Source: Rhabditoides inermis (lineage: Eukaryota; Nematoda; Chromadorea; Rhabditida; Rhabditidae). From it: DNA of 64,000 bases. The first letter of the stretch is position 1. The number at the start of each line of letters is the position of its first letter. The position numbers were made by a program, and so were the translations under genes. Of this stretch, positions 37,276-49,720 are shown piece by piece. The notes under the pieces are model-generated. The model was not told the origin of the DNA. It saw nothing but the letters and a program-made list of their open reading frames with translations, and searched no databases. The stretch lies in contig CAWZYM010000408.1 in the NCBI GenBank assembly GCA_963966185.1, positions 1 through 64,000 on the forward strand, read 5' to 3'.

Positions 37276-39572
37276 ACTCACTCACTCACTCACTCCTCGG
37301 CCGATTCTCCGTACATCATCTGGAGCATTGTCGCTCCTTAGCCGGCGAGCATCGCGTGAACCAGTTCTGACCACTTGAAGCGGTCTTGTGCCATGTCCAT
37401 AGCGGAACGAAGTGTCTCTCGAGGTAACCTTGGCGCGCACGGCAGGCGTGGGCCCGACATCCTCCTTCAGCTTCTTGTCCCATGTGGCGCGTTTCCTTCC
37501 TGGGCCTCGTCTCCACTCCGGCGGCGGTAGTGTGAGCGCAGCTTGCTTCACAATCCGATGGTCTTCTCGTCGTAGCACGTGTCCCAAGAGACGAACTCTC
37601 GTTGCCGCCACTTGCCGCGAGGGGGTGGGCAGCTTAGACTTTTTGCTTAGACATCCGGAGCAAGAATTTGCGTTCCGCCGTATCCAGCTTCTCCTCGAGC
37701 TTCTTATTGAGAGTTCAAGTACCGGATCCGTAGAGCATCGCAGGTCGGATGGCGGTGAGGTAGATCCGCAGCTTGACGTGATTGGCGACGCTCGATCTCC
37801 ACAAAACCTTTTCCAGCGAATTGAACGCGGAGCAGGCTTGGGCGATTCGCGCCTCTCAGACCGTACGAGGCGGCGAGGAGACTGAGACGGTCGACAGCTT
37901 TCTGCAGGTTAACAGGGTCTTCTCCAAGAATAGCAATGTCATCCGCGTAGTCGAGGTCGGTGACTTTCCGTCCTGTCGGGTGCAGCTCCACTCCTCCTCC
38001 ACACTTCTCCACAACACGTCGCATCACGTCGTCGATGACACAGTTGAACAGAAGCGGGCCGCAGACGGATCCTTGGCGCACTCCAGTCCGGACGGCGAAC
38101 TGCTGCGTGAGTCCGCAAGGAGTGCGGACAGCGGCAGTAGTACGGCTGTACACGTCTCGTAGAAGGTCGACTAGAGGGGCTGGTACTCCGTCGGCGCGCA
38201 CCACATCGAAGAGGCGGTCTCGATCGGGACTGTCGAATGCTGCCCGGAAGTCGACAAAGATGATGTAGGTCGGCCTCTTGAATCGGGCACGCAGCTCAAC
38301 GATCCGTCTCAAAGAGAAGACGAGGCGTCGATGGTAGACCAGCTTCGCTTTGAGTTGACGGTAGGCCTTCAGCTTTCCTCTCTGCTTCGCTAGCAGCATG
38401 CTCGCGTAGCACAAGGATTCCTTCACTGACGCTCCATCGTGCTTTTTTCCACCTTCAGAGTTGGAATCACCTCCTTGGCTGCCTGCTGAACTGCAGCCGT
38501 CCACGAGTCAGCATCTGTCTCTCCTTTTTTGCCTCTCCTGCAGATTCTTCTCCATTATCCCTCGGTAGTCCGCGCGCACGTCACCATCCGTGATCAGCAG
38601 GCGAGAGTCGAGGCGGGGCAGTCTCTTCTGGTAAAACGAGCGACGGCGCGTTCCGGATCCACTCACGACAAGAACCACGGGGATGTGATTCGAGTCGTAT
38701 TTGAAGTCCGGCAGGCTTTTGCTGGAGAGGACGGCGCCGGCCTTTCTCTTCTTGACGAGCAGGTAGTCGATCTGGTGCGGCCACCCGATGCAGTTCTTCC
38801 TCCAGGTTGCGCGCTGCCAGGGACGGTTGCGCTTCCAGGCCGACGCGACGATAAGGTCGTAACTCTTCAGCAGATCCACTATCCGCTTACCGTTGTCGCT
38901 TGTGCAGTCGGCAGCCCGCCTCCACCTGCCCATTGCTGGGCTGGCGTCGGCAGCCACGCGGATGTTCGAGTCAAGTCCGAGGACGAGCTCTGACTTGACG
39001 GCCGGTCTCACAATCTTGGCCAGCTTGTCAAAGAACTTGTCCTTCTCCACCTACTCGGCATCCTCGGTTGGCGCATGCGCCGACACGATGCGGGTCTTCT
39101 TTCCTCGTACTACTGCATCCACGTAGATGAGTCGGGGCGAGAGAGGGTTGATGGCGAGCACGTTGACGTTGGCGGAGGTGAAGATGGCGACAGTCACCCC
39201 GCACACCGCCCTGGAAGTGGGCAGTGCGCTGTAGTACTTGTACCGCAAGGAATCGCAGCACGTCCGGTCGATTCGGGTCTCCTGCAGCATCGCCACGTCC
39301 ACTCCGTGCCGCTCGAGCTCCTCCGAGAGCAGGCTCCGGTCTGCGAAGCTTCTGGCAGAACGGACATTGTAGGACATGTAGCGAGTCCTGGTTCTTTGCG
39401 ATGATCGCATATTCGGTATGTTGGGCATAATGCTTGTCGTATTGTCGTGTCGAAGGGTGACAATTAATTGACTCGAAAGTAGTCAACACTTGAACTTAGC
39501 AGTCTGTATGCACAGGCAAACGGGGAGGCACGACGTGGACGTGAGTGTTGACAATTTCTACCCCCCCCCCCC
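37276..39572 (-). mobile_element. LINE 1: degenerate non-LTR retrotransposon (EN + RT)
   Basis: On minus: an AP-endonuclease (SYNVRSAR, VAMLQETRID), an in-frame TAG near 39054, EN remainder (VLGLDSNIR, IDYLLVKKRK, SNHIPVVLV), a deletion removing the RT fingers, then RT motifs FVDFRAAFDSPDRD, GVRQGSVCGPLLFN and LDYADDIAILGED, and a C-terminal RRDHR/LGHVLRRED segment near 37560. The 3' end is (GAGT)n. Flanks AAGCTTTATAGC (37264-37275) and AAGCTATATAGC (39573-39584) make a 12-bp target duplication with one mismatch. RTE/CR1-like; clade not settled. Confidence 0.88.
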
Positions 39573-40124
39573 AAGCTATATAGCGCAGTTGTGAATAGGT
39601 CTTTCCCTCTGCTGATTTTTGCGAAAGTTTTTTGTCAATGTCAACGTCAATTTAAATGACGACAGTATCTACAAAACAGATCACAATTTTTTTATGTGAA
39701 ACTCTCCCTTTAAGGCCGATGTAAACGCTTTCACCAACCAGCTAGCCGAACTTTCTTATCCTGTTAGAAGAGAAAATATACAACTCGATGATCTATTTCT
39801 TAGGTTGTCTGATTGTATGCATCAAATAAAGGTAAAAACGTTACTTTGTTTTCTTCAATGTTTGTTTATTTTTTTTAGAATGAAATTGAAACTCAAATCG
39901 CACAAGAATCTGTCTATATTCCTATTTTTGGCAATATGGGCACAATGTATTCAGAAGCTGTTACATTGATGAAAGAAATCGATTCCAACAACAAAAAAGC
40001 GGCATTTGGGGTTGTTCAAAAAGATCGTTCATGTACTACATAGTTGTCAATTCAGATTACTAAAACGGACATCGATTCATATCTTCAAACTGGTATCAAC
40101 AATAAAATTTACCAGGTCAACAAA

Positions 40125-42662
40125 TTTCAATTTTTTTCAATTTCAATTATTTATCATTGCGTATTCAGAAAACATATGGGGACAAAAATGTGTGGCTGTA
40201 ATAAGTGGTGCAACGTATTTGTGATTAAGATCAAATCAAAGAATGGTAAAACAGATACAAATGCGTATGGGACAATACAACAGACATATGTATATGAAAT
40301 GAATGTACTCTGTTACATATACTGGGGAGACCGTACCCGTATCGATCAGGAAGCGCGGATGCGAGATGGTTCAATCATGCATTTTCTAACCTCCTCTTTG
40401 AAAGAACCGGTGTCTCTGATAGCTATAATGTTAGATGGTAAGGAATTCCATATTCGAAACTTGCGGTGAATGAATGTCTGTGTTCTAACGGACGGATCAA
40501 AAGAGGGTACGATTCGGTGGCAGTGAGAGTGTCTCGATGATGTGGATATGATATTATAGATGGCGGATGAGTCAAAGACGGTGCGACCGTGTACAATTTT
40601 ATGTATGTAGGCAATATCATTGACTGCTCGTCGTGACTCGAGAGTCTCCAAGCCTAGCAGGCAGAGTCTGGCAGAGTATCCTAGATTGAAAATGCCATTT
40701 TTATGGCAGATTCGTCTGGTGAAATACCGTTGAACGCCCTCAATAAGATTCACTGAGCGCACATCGGTGGGATTCCAGAGCTCAGTACAGTACTCCAGCT
40801 TACAGCGATAATATGTCACAAATGCTTTGCAAAGAACGGCTAAGCTGCGAGTACGGTATGCTCTTAGGAAGTCATTGATTCCCCAAAGTGTGCGATCGAC
40901 AATGCGTTTAATGTAGTCATCGAAAGAAAGGCGAGTAGAGATATACACACCAAGATCTTTAACACACTCAGGGGTTTCTAGAGTCACTGTGCCAAGTGAA
41001 TATGCATACAGCGGATTTCGCTTGCCCAAGTGAAGAACCTGTGTTTTGCTAGCAGATATGGTGAGACCCCACTCAATCGACCACTCAGAAACACAGTCGA
41101 CTTCTTGCTGAAACTTAGTGCGCGCGGTGAGATCGAGGGGACAGAACGCGTAGGACACTTTCAAATCGTCAGCATACAATGCGCAGCGAACATAGTCCGG
41201 CAAACAGTCGACAATGTTGTTAATAAATACATTGAAAAGAAGAGGCCCGAGACAGCTCCCCTGAGGAACACCGCAATTCACAGTGCGTGGGGAGGATAGA
41301 CACTGACTGACAAGTACACGCGTTGTTCTATCGCACAGAAAAGATTTGATCCACGCGAGTGCACTGCCGCGAACACCAAGTGAGTGGAGCTTCTTGAACA
41401 ACATGGAATGATTTATGCAATCAAACGCCTTTTTGTAATCTACATAAAGGCAGTCGACTACTTGCCCGTCGGTGAGATCACGCGACCACTGGGCATGACA
41501 CTCAACGAGCTGTGCGCATGTGGATCGGCCCGCGCGGAAACCGAATTGGCGAGAGGTGAGAAGGCAGTGTTTTTCAAAGTGCTCTGTCATCTGCGCCGCG
41601 CAAATCCTCTCCAGCAGTTTGGAAAGTGTGGCAGTGAGAGCAATGGGACGGTAGTTGACTACCTCACTCTGGGACCCACCCTTGTGGATGGGTCTCACAT
41701 ACCCTATCTTCCATATAGGAGGAACGACACACGCGGAAAGAGACTGCTGGAAGAGGAGAAAGATTGGAGTGACTACAGAGTCTACAGTGTGCTTCAAGAA
41801 AATATGCGTTATCCCATCTGGTGACGTATTGATTTTTGGCGCGAGTGAGCGTATTGTTTTGGCAATGAGAATGTGGGTAATGTGAAATTGATTGATTGAA
41901 TGGGAAGAATCATTGAGTGGCGCACCAGACGGGATTGGTAGATTAGAATACACTGAGTCAAAGTACTCTGAAAAAGCCTCTGCCTTCTCACTCTCATCAT
42001 GAATGTACACGCCATCAGCAGAGCTTATTGGGCCGATTCCATCTGCGGGGTTCAGCCTAGATCGAACGTGTTGAAAGAATTTTCTCTGTCTCTTAGAGAG
42101 CAGACTCGACTCAAGCTTGGTGTTCCATGCGTACAGCGCGCGTCTCAGATCTTTCTGTGCTCGTTTAGTGTCGCGGGAATAGGGTCGCCTGGCGGCAAGG
42201 CGCGTCGCTTTCGCACTCAGACGCTGGATATATGCTGGAGCTTTCTGGCTGTTACTGCGCTGCGGTTTCAGTGGAATATAGTCCAATTGACAGGATGCGA
42301 CACAATCTTGGAACAAACTGCAACACTCAGCGAGTGTCCGTCCGGCGAATGTGAGAGTCCAGTCAATGGAGGCAATGCGCGAGTTGATGGCGGGCCAGTC
42401 CGCCTTGGCATAATCAAAGCGAGGTGAGAGGGTAGAGCGCTGCGTTTGGCGAATAGAGAGAGAGGCAATCACTGGGAGGTGATCACACAACGCAATACGT
42501 GAGCCAATGGAAATGTGTGAGAAGAGATCAACCTTGTCAGTCAGTATCAGATCGAGAATGTGGGGAGTTTGCCCGGGCCGGTGGACCATAGTGGGTTTAT
42601 GGACCAGTTGAGATAGCGAAAACGTGGCGGTAAAGTTGATAAAAAAAGTTGATTTTTTTAGA
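40125..42662 (-). mobile_element. LINE 2: 5'-truncated CR1/L2-like retrotransposon with intact RT frame
   Basis: An open frame of up to 781 codons (42691-40346) begins near the end of the endonuclease (LDLILTDKVD, LCDHLPVIA) and covers the whole RT: YVDYKKAFDCINH, GVPQGSCLGPLLFNVFINN, CALYADDLKVSY, LHLGKRNP, and the CR1-type C-terminal YFTRRI/LGLETLESRRA block. Flanked by CAACAAA at 40118-40124 and 42663-42669, a 7-bp target duplication in copy C exon 10. The long undamaged frame implies recent insertion. Confidence 0.92.
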
Positions 42663-44600
42663 CAACAAAATGAGTAAAACGAGTAAAACACTTATTCAAA
42701 TTCAGATACCTCCATCCTCGAGTCTTCGTATCGATTTCAACAATTTCACGGACATGGTATGTTTTCACGAAGAACATATTTCATGACATACATTTCAGAC
42801 GATAATTAATGCAAACAAACTTGATTCGTATAAGAACCGCATAAATACCGTATGTTTATTGAGTTTTTCAGAGAAATTTTTAACATTTTCATTGACAAAC
42901 GCTATTGTTTATGTAGTTCATCCAATCACTATATCCATTGCTTGTTTGATTTTTCTTTTCTTAGCAAGCGGCATGAAAAAACGTGTGTCGAACATTTCAA
43001 TCTTTATTTGTTTTGTTTTAGTCGGTCCACACTTCCCAATGTTGGCCTTGATCGTTCTTTCAATTTCAGCTGTGGCATTCTTTGCAACGTTAGTTTTTTT
43101 TTAATATTAAAAAGTTATGACAACGTTTTAGACACCTTCTACATTCGTCTCAATATTATTCTGGATGCAACTATTTGTTTAATAACGAACAAGAAATGGC
43201 AAACTTGTCATCGAAATTTGTGTCTCCGTTTTATGCAAAAGAAATTGACTTCCGGTATCACTTCAATTAGTTTTTGAAAACAAGTGATATTAAAATTAAC
43301 TCAGACACATCGTTCCATCCTGTCGAATGAAGAAAAGTTACCAATCGGTGTTTGATAATTCCATAACTGCAACTATTGATAATGGTTAGTTATCAATGTA
43401 TTTAATATCACATGAACACAGAATTTAAAACATATGAAAATCAAATTAAAGTTTTCTCAAAATCCATGAGTTTGAAGCAAGACACTCACAACAAAATTAA
43501 CGATGCCATCTCAAAATCCGAGGTTCATACTTTAGCGTTATGCTAACAAATACGAAACAGTTTTAGAAAAATCATTCGATTTTCAACATTGCTTTGAATG
43601 TGACAACCAATTGCAATGACCCTTCGAAAAAAACAGTTCATCGATTTATCTGCAAGGATGTAACATTTACAAATGCGGGTGACGTGAACTATCTTGCTAA
43701 AAACGCTGTTAAATATATAGAAACATTAGTAACATAAGGATAGAGTCATTAATTTCATATTCAAATCAGTCCTCTATCGCCAAATCAGCTAATGTGGATC
43801 TCTCAAACAAGTCGTTCAAAGAACTAGCCGAATCTTTGAAAAAAGCTATGGATATGACACGTATACAATCTGAAATGAAGAACAAACTTCTCCTCGAATT
43901 GAACCGCCATCGATCAATTGTCAAGGTATGATAACAGTGTTTTAACAGCTCGTAAACTAGCTTGTTCAGACCACAATGTCGAAAATGTTCGATCACAAAT
44001 GTGGTCTGACTATCATCTATGAGAATATGGTGCATTCAGTATGTGATACGCACACAAATCCCTTGTACGTATCGCTTGTTGCCTCATGTGAGTTTGTAAC
44101 AAACTAATTGTTTTGTACTCAAATATGTGAATAAGATATTTCGTCGTTCGGACTCTATCTGCTCGCTTTGTCGCTTGCCGTATATGGATACATTCTGCAT
44201 ATCACCCCGCATCCGAAGGTGTGTACGATGAGTTAAACTTGTCGAAACAGTTACTGAGTTGTGTTGCCATAACTGAGTTTGGCTCGCTGGCGAAAAAAAG
44301 AAGAAAAGGCGTGGCCGGAACTTTCTGCCAGGCGTCGGCTATAATTGTTCTACTATGAGAAGTGGAACGAGGGTTTTCTTTCTTTCTTCAGCTTTCTGCT
44401 CCTCCTTCTTCCTCCGATGCAGCCCCGCCTCCACTACTCACCGTGACCCAGACTCCTGTTTCTAATCCCGCACCTACTTTGCCCGCGGCTGCCGATGGCA
44501 CCCAATAAGAGAAGAACCACTCACAGAAAGCAGTGCTCTAAACTTGTCCTTCACAGTTAGATCACTTAGTTTGCTTACAATTTATAAATATTTGGGCATT

Positions 44601-45463
44601 GTATGGAACATAATAAATAGTTCTGGGAACTGGGATGTGATTGAAATGACAAGAATGATGAGCAACCGATTTGGTTGTATAGATTTTTGACCGTAGAGTA
44701 GCAGACAAAATTAAAAAAAAATTCTAGCAATCATTGTGATTCAAGGACCAGATCATTATATTTTCTTGTCATAACCAAATCTCTCTCTCTCTGCGCTCTC
44801 TCTTATCTCTCTCTCTCTTTTGTGTTTTTCTATTTTGCTCTCTCTCTTTCCCGCACTGTCCCGCATCCTCTATGCCCGCAGTCATCGGCGTTTCAGCGGG
44901 TGGGTACTGTAGATAGAGAATAACTGTAGCTACCGTACTCTATTATCGACGTCCACAGCCTCGATGACAGTTGTTACCAGCGGAAGTGGGTGGTGTTTTA
45001 ATTATACCTCATATTTATCTAGTTATCTAAGCAAGTTGAGTAGGTCAAAGTATTCTCTTATAACCCACGCCACGAGTCAAGTGGCTGAAAAATAGTATCC
45101 AATCGTAACATGAAATTTAACTAGTGGATAAGGTCACAATAGTCTTTTATCGTAATACTAACGAGGAGTGTCGTTAGAGCCACACTCTCGGATCCGAACC
45201 AAATTGATAGGATACCTTAGTTAGGACCCCAGACATAGATTTCTGGTGTTAATGTTTCCTACGCGCCATATACGTCTCCAGTACGAACACGTACATGGCT
45301 GGATTTTTGCTACCTCATTCCACCTCTGGCGGTCAAAGACCGAGTCGTCGTAGCTTAGTGGTTAGCACATCAGTCTGTCAGACCAGAGGCTGGGGTTCGA
45401 GTCCACGCACACGATTTTTGTTTTGCCAGCACTTTCTGGACATGGACTTGCCACACTCTCGGA
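44601..45463. other. Spacer between copy C and the Penelope-like element
   Basis: AT-rich and CT-rich DNA without an exon. GCCACACTCTCGGATC occurs at about 45179 and again at about 45449, bracketing roughly 270 bp that include a tRNA-like segment. Confidence 0.5.
45344..45414 (+). other. tRNA-derived (Asp-like) segment
   Basis: A box TAGCTTAGTGG (45351-45361) and B box GGTTCGAGTCC (45394-45404) are perfect and correctly spaced, with CTGTCA at the anticodon-loop position as in tRNA-Asp. The acceptor and anticodon stems do not pair well, so a tRNA-derived repeat is more likely than a gene. Confidence 0.45.
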
Positions 45464-46503
45464 TCGAACAAACAAGCGCCACTGATAAACAAACAGTCTT
45501 CCTTGATCTCGAAATAACCATTAAAATTCAAATAATTACTTCACTTTATAATAAGACAGATGAATACTCGTTCGAAATAGTCCGCTATCCAAAATACAAT
45601 ACAAACATGAAACGCAGCATATCGTGGAACTGTTTGAATGGAGAAGTACTGAGAATATACAGATGTTGTACTGAGACGAAGACTTTTATGTCTAGAATCA
45701 AAGAACTACGAGATAAATTTATAAGAAACGGTTTTCCCAGTCAAGAAATAAACATGAAAATTGCATACGCAGTTATGCAGAATAAATCTCTCACTATAAA
45801 ATATAATCTTGAAAAAATGGAGTCCTTTTTGAAACTTTTTAATTGAGAAGTGATTAACGCCCGCACCGGAAATATTGATCTTTGAACTAAACCCAGCACT
45901 GCACACTCAGTGCGAGTGACCTCAAGGAGACCTACGGCAGACTACGCTGTAGCCACGCCACACCCATCCCACTGCCTCGCGCAGTCACTCACAAACAAAT
46001 TCTCAAGCGTCTCCACACTGTTTTGTGCTCATTACTTGTAACTTGCTTGCTTATGATAGTTATTTCGCGTTTTCTTTCCTTTCTTTTTATATACCATATA
46101 CAATACTACCCATTCAAAAATTACACGTCTCTCTATCGTTACTGACGAGGGTGGGAGGGACAAAGTTTTGCCGTATAGCGTTTTACACCCGAAACGGCTT
46201 TTATCTTTTATCTCTCTGTCTTTCTCTCTGTCTCACCCCCTTTTTTGTTTTGTTTGTTATCGCAATTATTATGTTGCGTTTATTATTTATTGTTTGTACC
46301 GGTAAGATTCGGTGACTGTGTAGTCTGTGACTCACTCCCTTTTCTGACCCGGGGGGAATATCGATCGCATGATCAATATCTCCGTTCGCAATTATTATCC
46401 ATTATGCACTAACCCTTTTCTCCTTTTTTCTTCTTCTTACATATTAAATCATTAATTCTCATCACTACACTTGCTATCACGAGCTTGTTTCCTTATGAGG
46501 CTT

Positions 46504-46697
46504 GCCTCACCCACCACGCTACCCCCAACGGGCAGCGATCGAGGTCCGCCTCACCCACCACGCTACCCCTGGCGGGCAGCGATCGAGGTTCGCCTCACCC
46601 ACCACGCTACCCCTTGCGGGCAGCGATCGAGGTTCGCCTCACCCACCACGCTACCCCTAGCGGGCAGCGATCGAGGTTCGCCTCACCCACCACGCCG
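46504..46697 (+). repeat. 44-bp tandem repeat within the Penelope-like element
   Basis: About 4.4 copies (starts 46504, 46548, 46592, 46636, 46680) containing CCACCACGCTACCCC and GGGCAGCGATCGAGGT. It lies between the partial copy and the ORFs. Confidence 0.92.
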
Positions 46698-47399
46698 CCA
46701 AATGACGGTGACTCTTTCACTACTGTATTCCTTTGGAATGCACTCAGAAGTTTATTCTTCTGACTCCACTCTTAAGAGACATTGTCTCTAATACATTCAA
46801 CTGATCCTATCAGGACTTAGTCCTGATCACTCTTACTACATTTTACGGTTATATTCATTCAAGATTACCAATCATTATTGACTACCTTCCTTCTGACATA
46901 ACAACTTTTCAAAACACAACTTTTCCCTCCCAATTCAAAACTTCTAAAATAAAAGAACAGTCACAATGTATTCAACTAACGCTACAATAACAAACTCGCC
47001 TTTCATCCGCGCTGATCAACAATTATCACCAACAATGGCTAAATAAAATTTACATTGATTGAGCTTACAACCTATCCAAGACATCCATTATTAAGTAAAA
47101 TACCACGAGGATTCAACCTCGGAATTTAAAAAATCGCCTTCATCATGATGAGGATTAATGATCAGGACGGTACCTTACCGCACAGTGGTGTGTCCTGACG
47201 CCTACCGTGATGAGGGGACAGGGATACCCAGTCCGACCAATACTTATTATTCATCACTTCACCAACAAATATACTCTGTCACCACAGTGCACCCACTTAC
47301 TTCCGGCTCGGTGGCCACTAAACACCGAACACCCCAACCACCCAATTCGCTTACTATCAAAATAACAATATCAAATGCCGGAGGGAAGGGAAGTCAAAA

Positions 47400-47939
47400 A
47401 TGGCCATTATACCCACCTCAACCACAGCTAATGGAATACGCTGTACTATAAAACAGTGCGTTATCTGCCCCAAACTAAAATTCGCAAACACAACAAAAAG
47501 CAGTCAAACAGGATTTACGCATCCTACTATGAAATACGGTGATGCAAATTGTTCTTCAACGTGCCTAATCTATCTTATTACATGCAACAAATGTAAAATC
47601 CAGTATGTTGGCGAAACTAGCACAACACTGAAACAAAGAATGTCAAAACACAGAAATTCCTTCAAAAACGATAAATACAATACTTACATAAGTAACCATT
47701 TCCAAGCAAACGACCACAACCCAGAAGACTTCACGATAGAAATTCTTGACAATCATGAAGAAAATAGTAACACTCAAATTAGACTTTCGAAAGAACTATA
47801 TTGGATTAAAACATTAATATCAGCATACCCATTTGGTCTAAATGATCAATTAAAATCTTTTGGAAATATTTCAAACAATTTAACTCTTGGAAAGATTAAA
47901 AATCATCCATTTTACAGACGAACTTTCTATATTCCATAA
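47400..47939 (+). CDS. Penelope-like GIY-YIG endonuclease domain
   Basis: 179 codons. A Cys pair (CVICPKLKF) and further Cys/His precede the nuclease motif LIYLITCNKCKIQYVGETST, then LKQRMSKHRN (catalytic Arg) and HFQANDHNPEDF. It lies N-terminal to the RT, whereas canonical Penelope elements have it C-terminal; N-terminal placement is known for the Naiad/Chlamys-type group. The frame stops in TAA after TFYIP and coding continues in another frame, so either a frameshift or an unrecognised intron exists near 47930. Confidence 0.88.
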   Translation: MAIIPTSTTANGIRCTIKQCVICPKLKFANTTKSSQTGFTHPTMKYGDANCSSTCLIYLITCNKCKIQYVGETSTTLKQRMSKHRNSFKNDKYNTYISNHFQANDHNPEDFTIEILDNHEENSNTQIRLSKELYWIKTLISAYPFGLNDQLKSFGNISNNLTLGKIKNHPFYRRTFYIP

Positions 47940-48312
47940 AATAGCAAATTACAACTCATTTTTAAAAGAATTGAACAACGATATGATTTCTAACATCATT
48001 GAAAGTGAATGTGAATGTAAAACAACTTATAAAAACTTCATTAATTCTCATCACAATCATATAGTAACTGGAAATCTAAACATAATCGAGAATCCAAAAC
48101 TACGGAACCTTATGGAACAAGGAACAAAATTCAGAGAACAAAAAAGGTACACAATAAATGATATCCAAACTGAGGTTGAAACTACACTAAACCAATTCTG
48201 CAAACTTATTGCTAACAAATATCAACTCCATAAAAACATTGAAAATCTTGTCACAAATTCAATACTCTCACAATTTGAAATAAAGCTGAGAAAACAATAT
48301 ATAAAACAATGA
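47887..48312 (+). CDS. Linker region of the Penelope-like polyprotein (frameshifted)
   Basis: Continues from the nuclease in a second frame (FHKIANYNSFLKELNND), helical and Lys/Asn-rich, and ends at TGA about 16 nt before the RT frame. No separate domain recognised; it corresponds to the region ahead of the RT fingers. Confidence 0.65.
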   Translation: MERLKIIHFTDELSIFHKIANYNSFLKELNNDMISNIIESECECKTTYKNFINSHHNHIVTGNLNIIENPKLRNLMEQGTKFREQKRYTINDIQTEVETTLNQFCKLIANKYQLHKNIENLVTNSILSQFEIKLRKQYIKQ

Positions 48313-48328
48313 AAATAATTGGCATTCT

Positions 48329-49720
48329 TTGCATAAAGAACTAAAAGAACTTCAAAAACACTTCATCATCACATGCATTGACAAAGCCGCAGGTAATTTT
48401 GCACTTACTTGCAAAAAACTTTACGTAATAACCATGAACAAAGAATTAGGTTTTGATCATGTAACGAGAAAAAATATTGCTTCTAACCCCACATATAAAA
48501 TATATGACCGTGAAACATATTCATCTATTATTAAAAGACATGAAATTACCACAAAAAGCCTCAACCTCGAAACCAAAAGTAAGGACCTAGCGTTACCCAA
48601 AATTTATGCCATCCCAAAAATGCACAAAACTCCAATAAAATTTAGATTCATCACAGGCGCTTATAATAGCAGTATCAAAGCTATTTATATAGATACGCAA
48701 AGAAATCTAAAACACATGAAAAGTCATTTCAAAAACTATTCTGAAACTATTAGACAACGAAATGGACAAAAGTCATCCCCGTACTGGTCGGTGGATAACA
48801 GCATTGAAGTCGTCGATGACCTTAGGGGTATCGATAACATTTCAAACAAATTGGTCTATTGTGCAGATTTCAGCAGTCTGTTTACAAATCTTCCACATGA
48901 CGTTGTTAAGAAACACATGTTCGAACTGATAGAATTATGTTTTAAAAACAGTGGTAAAAACTATATCACCGTAACTTACAATAAAGTCTTTTACAATAAT
49001 CCTAAAGAAAATGATTCATCCCGAAACACCAACAGAACCTACACGAAAGATGACGTCAAATTTATGATTGAGTATATCCTCCAAAACAGCTTTGCTGTCT
49101 ATGGAGACAATATATATCAACAGATATCCGGCATTCCGCAAGGAAATAATGCTTCTCCTCTCATTGCTGATTTGACACTCTCACACATGGAATACACATT
49201 CATGAAACAAAATCCCAATTTCAAGCATTACCAGGTAAGAGGATATAGATACATGGATGATCTACTGATAATATATAGACACAATGACCATGACATTATC
49301 TCAAAAATTCAGTCTATTTACCATAATTCACTAACACTCGAACAAACAAGCGCCACTGATAAACAAACAGTCTTCCTTGATCTCGAAATAACCATTAAAA
49401 TTCAAATAATTACTTCACTTTATAATAAGACAGATGAATACTCGTTCGAAATAGTCCGCTATCCAAAATACAATACAAACATGAAACGCAGCATATCGTG
49501 GAACTGTTTGAATGGAGAAGTACTGAGAATATACAGATGTTGTACTGTGACGAAGACTTTTATGTCTAGAATCAAAGAACTACGAGATAAATTTATAAGA
49601 AACGGTTTTCCCAGTCAAGAAATAAACATGAAAATTGCATACGCAGTTATGCAGAATAAATCTCTCACTATAAAATATAATCTTGAAAAAATGGAGTCCT
49701 TTTTGAAACTTTTTAATTGA
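48329..49720 (+). CDS. Penelope-like reverse transcriptase
   Basis: 463 codons in a third frame. Motifs: CIDKAAGNFALTCKKLY, YAIPKMHKTPIKFRFI, motif A YCADFSSLFTNLPHDVV, motif B GIPQGNNASPLIADL, motif C YRYMDDLLIIYR, then VFLDLEITI. PQG and YMDD differ from the MG and YVDD forms common in classical Penelope elements. The catalytic Asp residues are present. Two frame breaks upstream mean this copy cannot make one protein without frameshifting or repair, although the near-identical terminal copies show it is young. Confidence 0.92.
   Translation: MHKELKELQKHFIITCIDKAAGNFALTCKKLYVITMNKELGFDHVTRKNIASNPTYKIYDRETYSSIIKRHEITTKSLNLETKSKDLALPKIYAIPKMHKTPIKFRFITGAYNSSIKAIYIDTQRNLKHMKSHFKNYSETIRQRNGQKSSPYWSVDNSIEVVDDLRGIDNISNKLVYCADFSSLFTNLPHDVVKKHMFELIELCFKNSGKNYITVTYNKVFYNNPKENDSSRNTNRTYTKDDVKFMIEYILQNSFAVYGDNIYQQISGIPQGNNASPLIADLTLSHMEYTFMKQNPNFKHYQVRGYRYMDDLLIIYRHNDHDIISKIQSIYHNSLTLEQTSATDKQTVFLDLEITIKIQIITSLYNKTDEYSFEIVRYPKYNTNMKRSISWNCLNGEVLRIYRCCTVTKTFMSRIKELRDKFIRNGFPSQEINMKIAYAVMQNKSLTIKYNLEKMESFLKLFN

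Larger units (their letters stand above)
36931..44600 (+). pseudogene. Copy C: prominin-like pentaspan pseudogene, split by two LINEs
   Basis: Inverted relative to copy B. Matches begin in exon 7 (ATKEAAKF at 36931), continue with exon 8 (39714-39833), exon 9 (39880-40011) and exon 10 (from about 40054), resume at 42663, and run to the tail exon near 44400-44506. LINE 1 sits in intron 7; LINE 2 interrupts exon 10 after Val-Asn. Exon 14 has the same TAG as copy A, and the tail ends in TAA after ADGTQ. The exon-9 donor changed from GTATGT to GTTGTT. Exons 1-6 are absent. Confidence 0.88.

Noticed and set aside
45344..45414. Functional tRNA-Asp gene
   Set aside because: A and B boxes are good, but the acceptor and anticodon stems fail to pair; kept only as a tRNA-derived segment.
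45464..45846. Separate gene with homology to the RT C terminus
   Set aside because: It is the truncated upstream tandem copy of the Penelope-like element, identical in length to its 3' end.
46471..46791. ORF of 106 codons with repeated peptides
   Set aside because: It is a translation of the 44-bp tandem repeat within the Penelope-like element, open in more than one frame.
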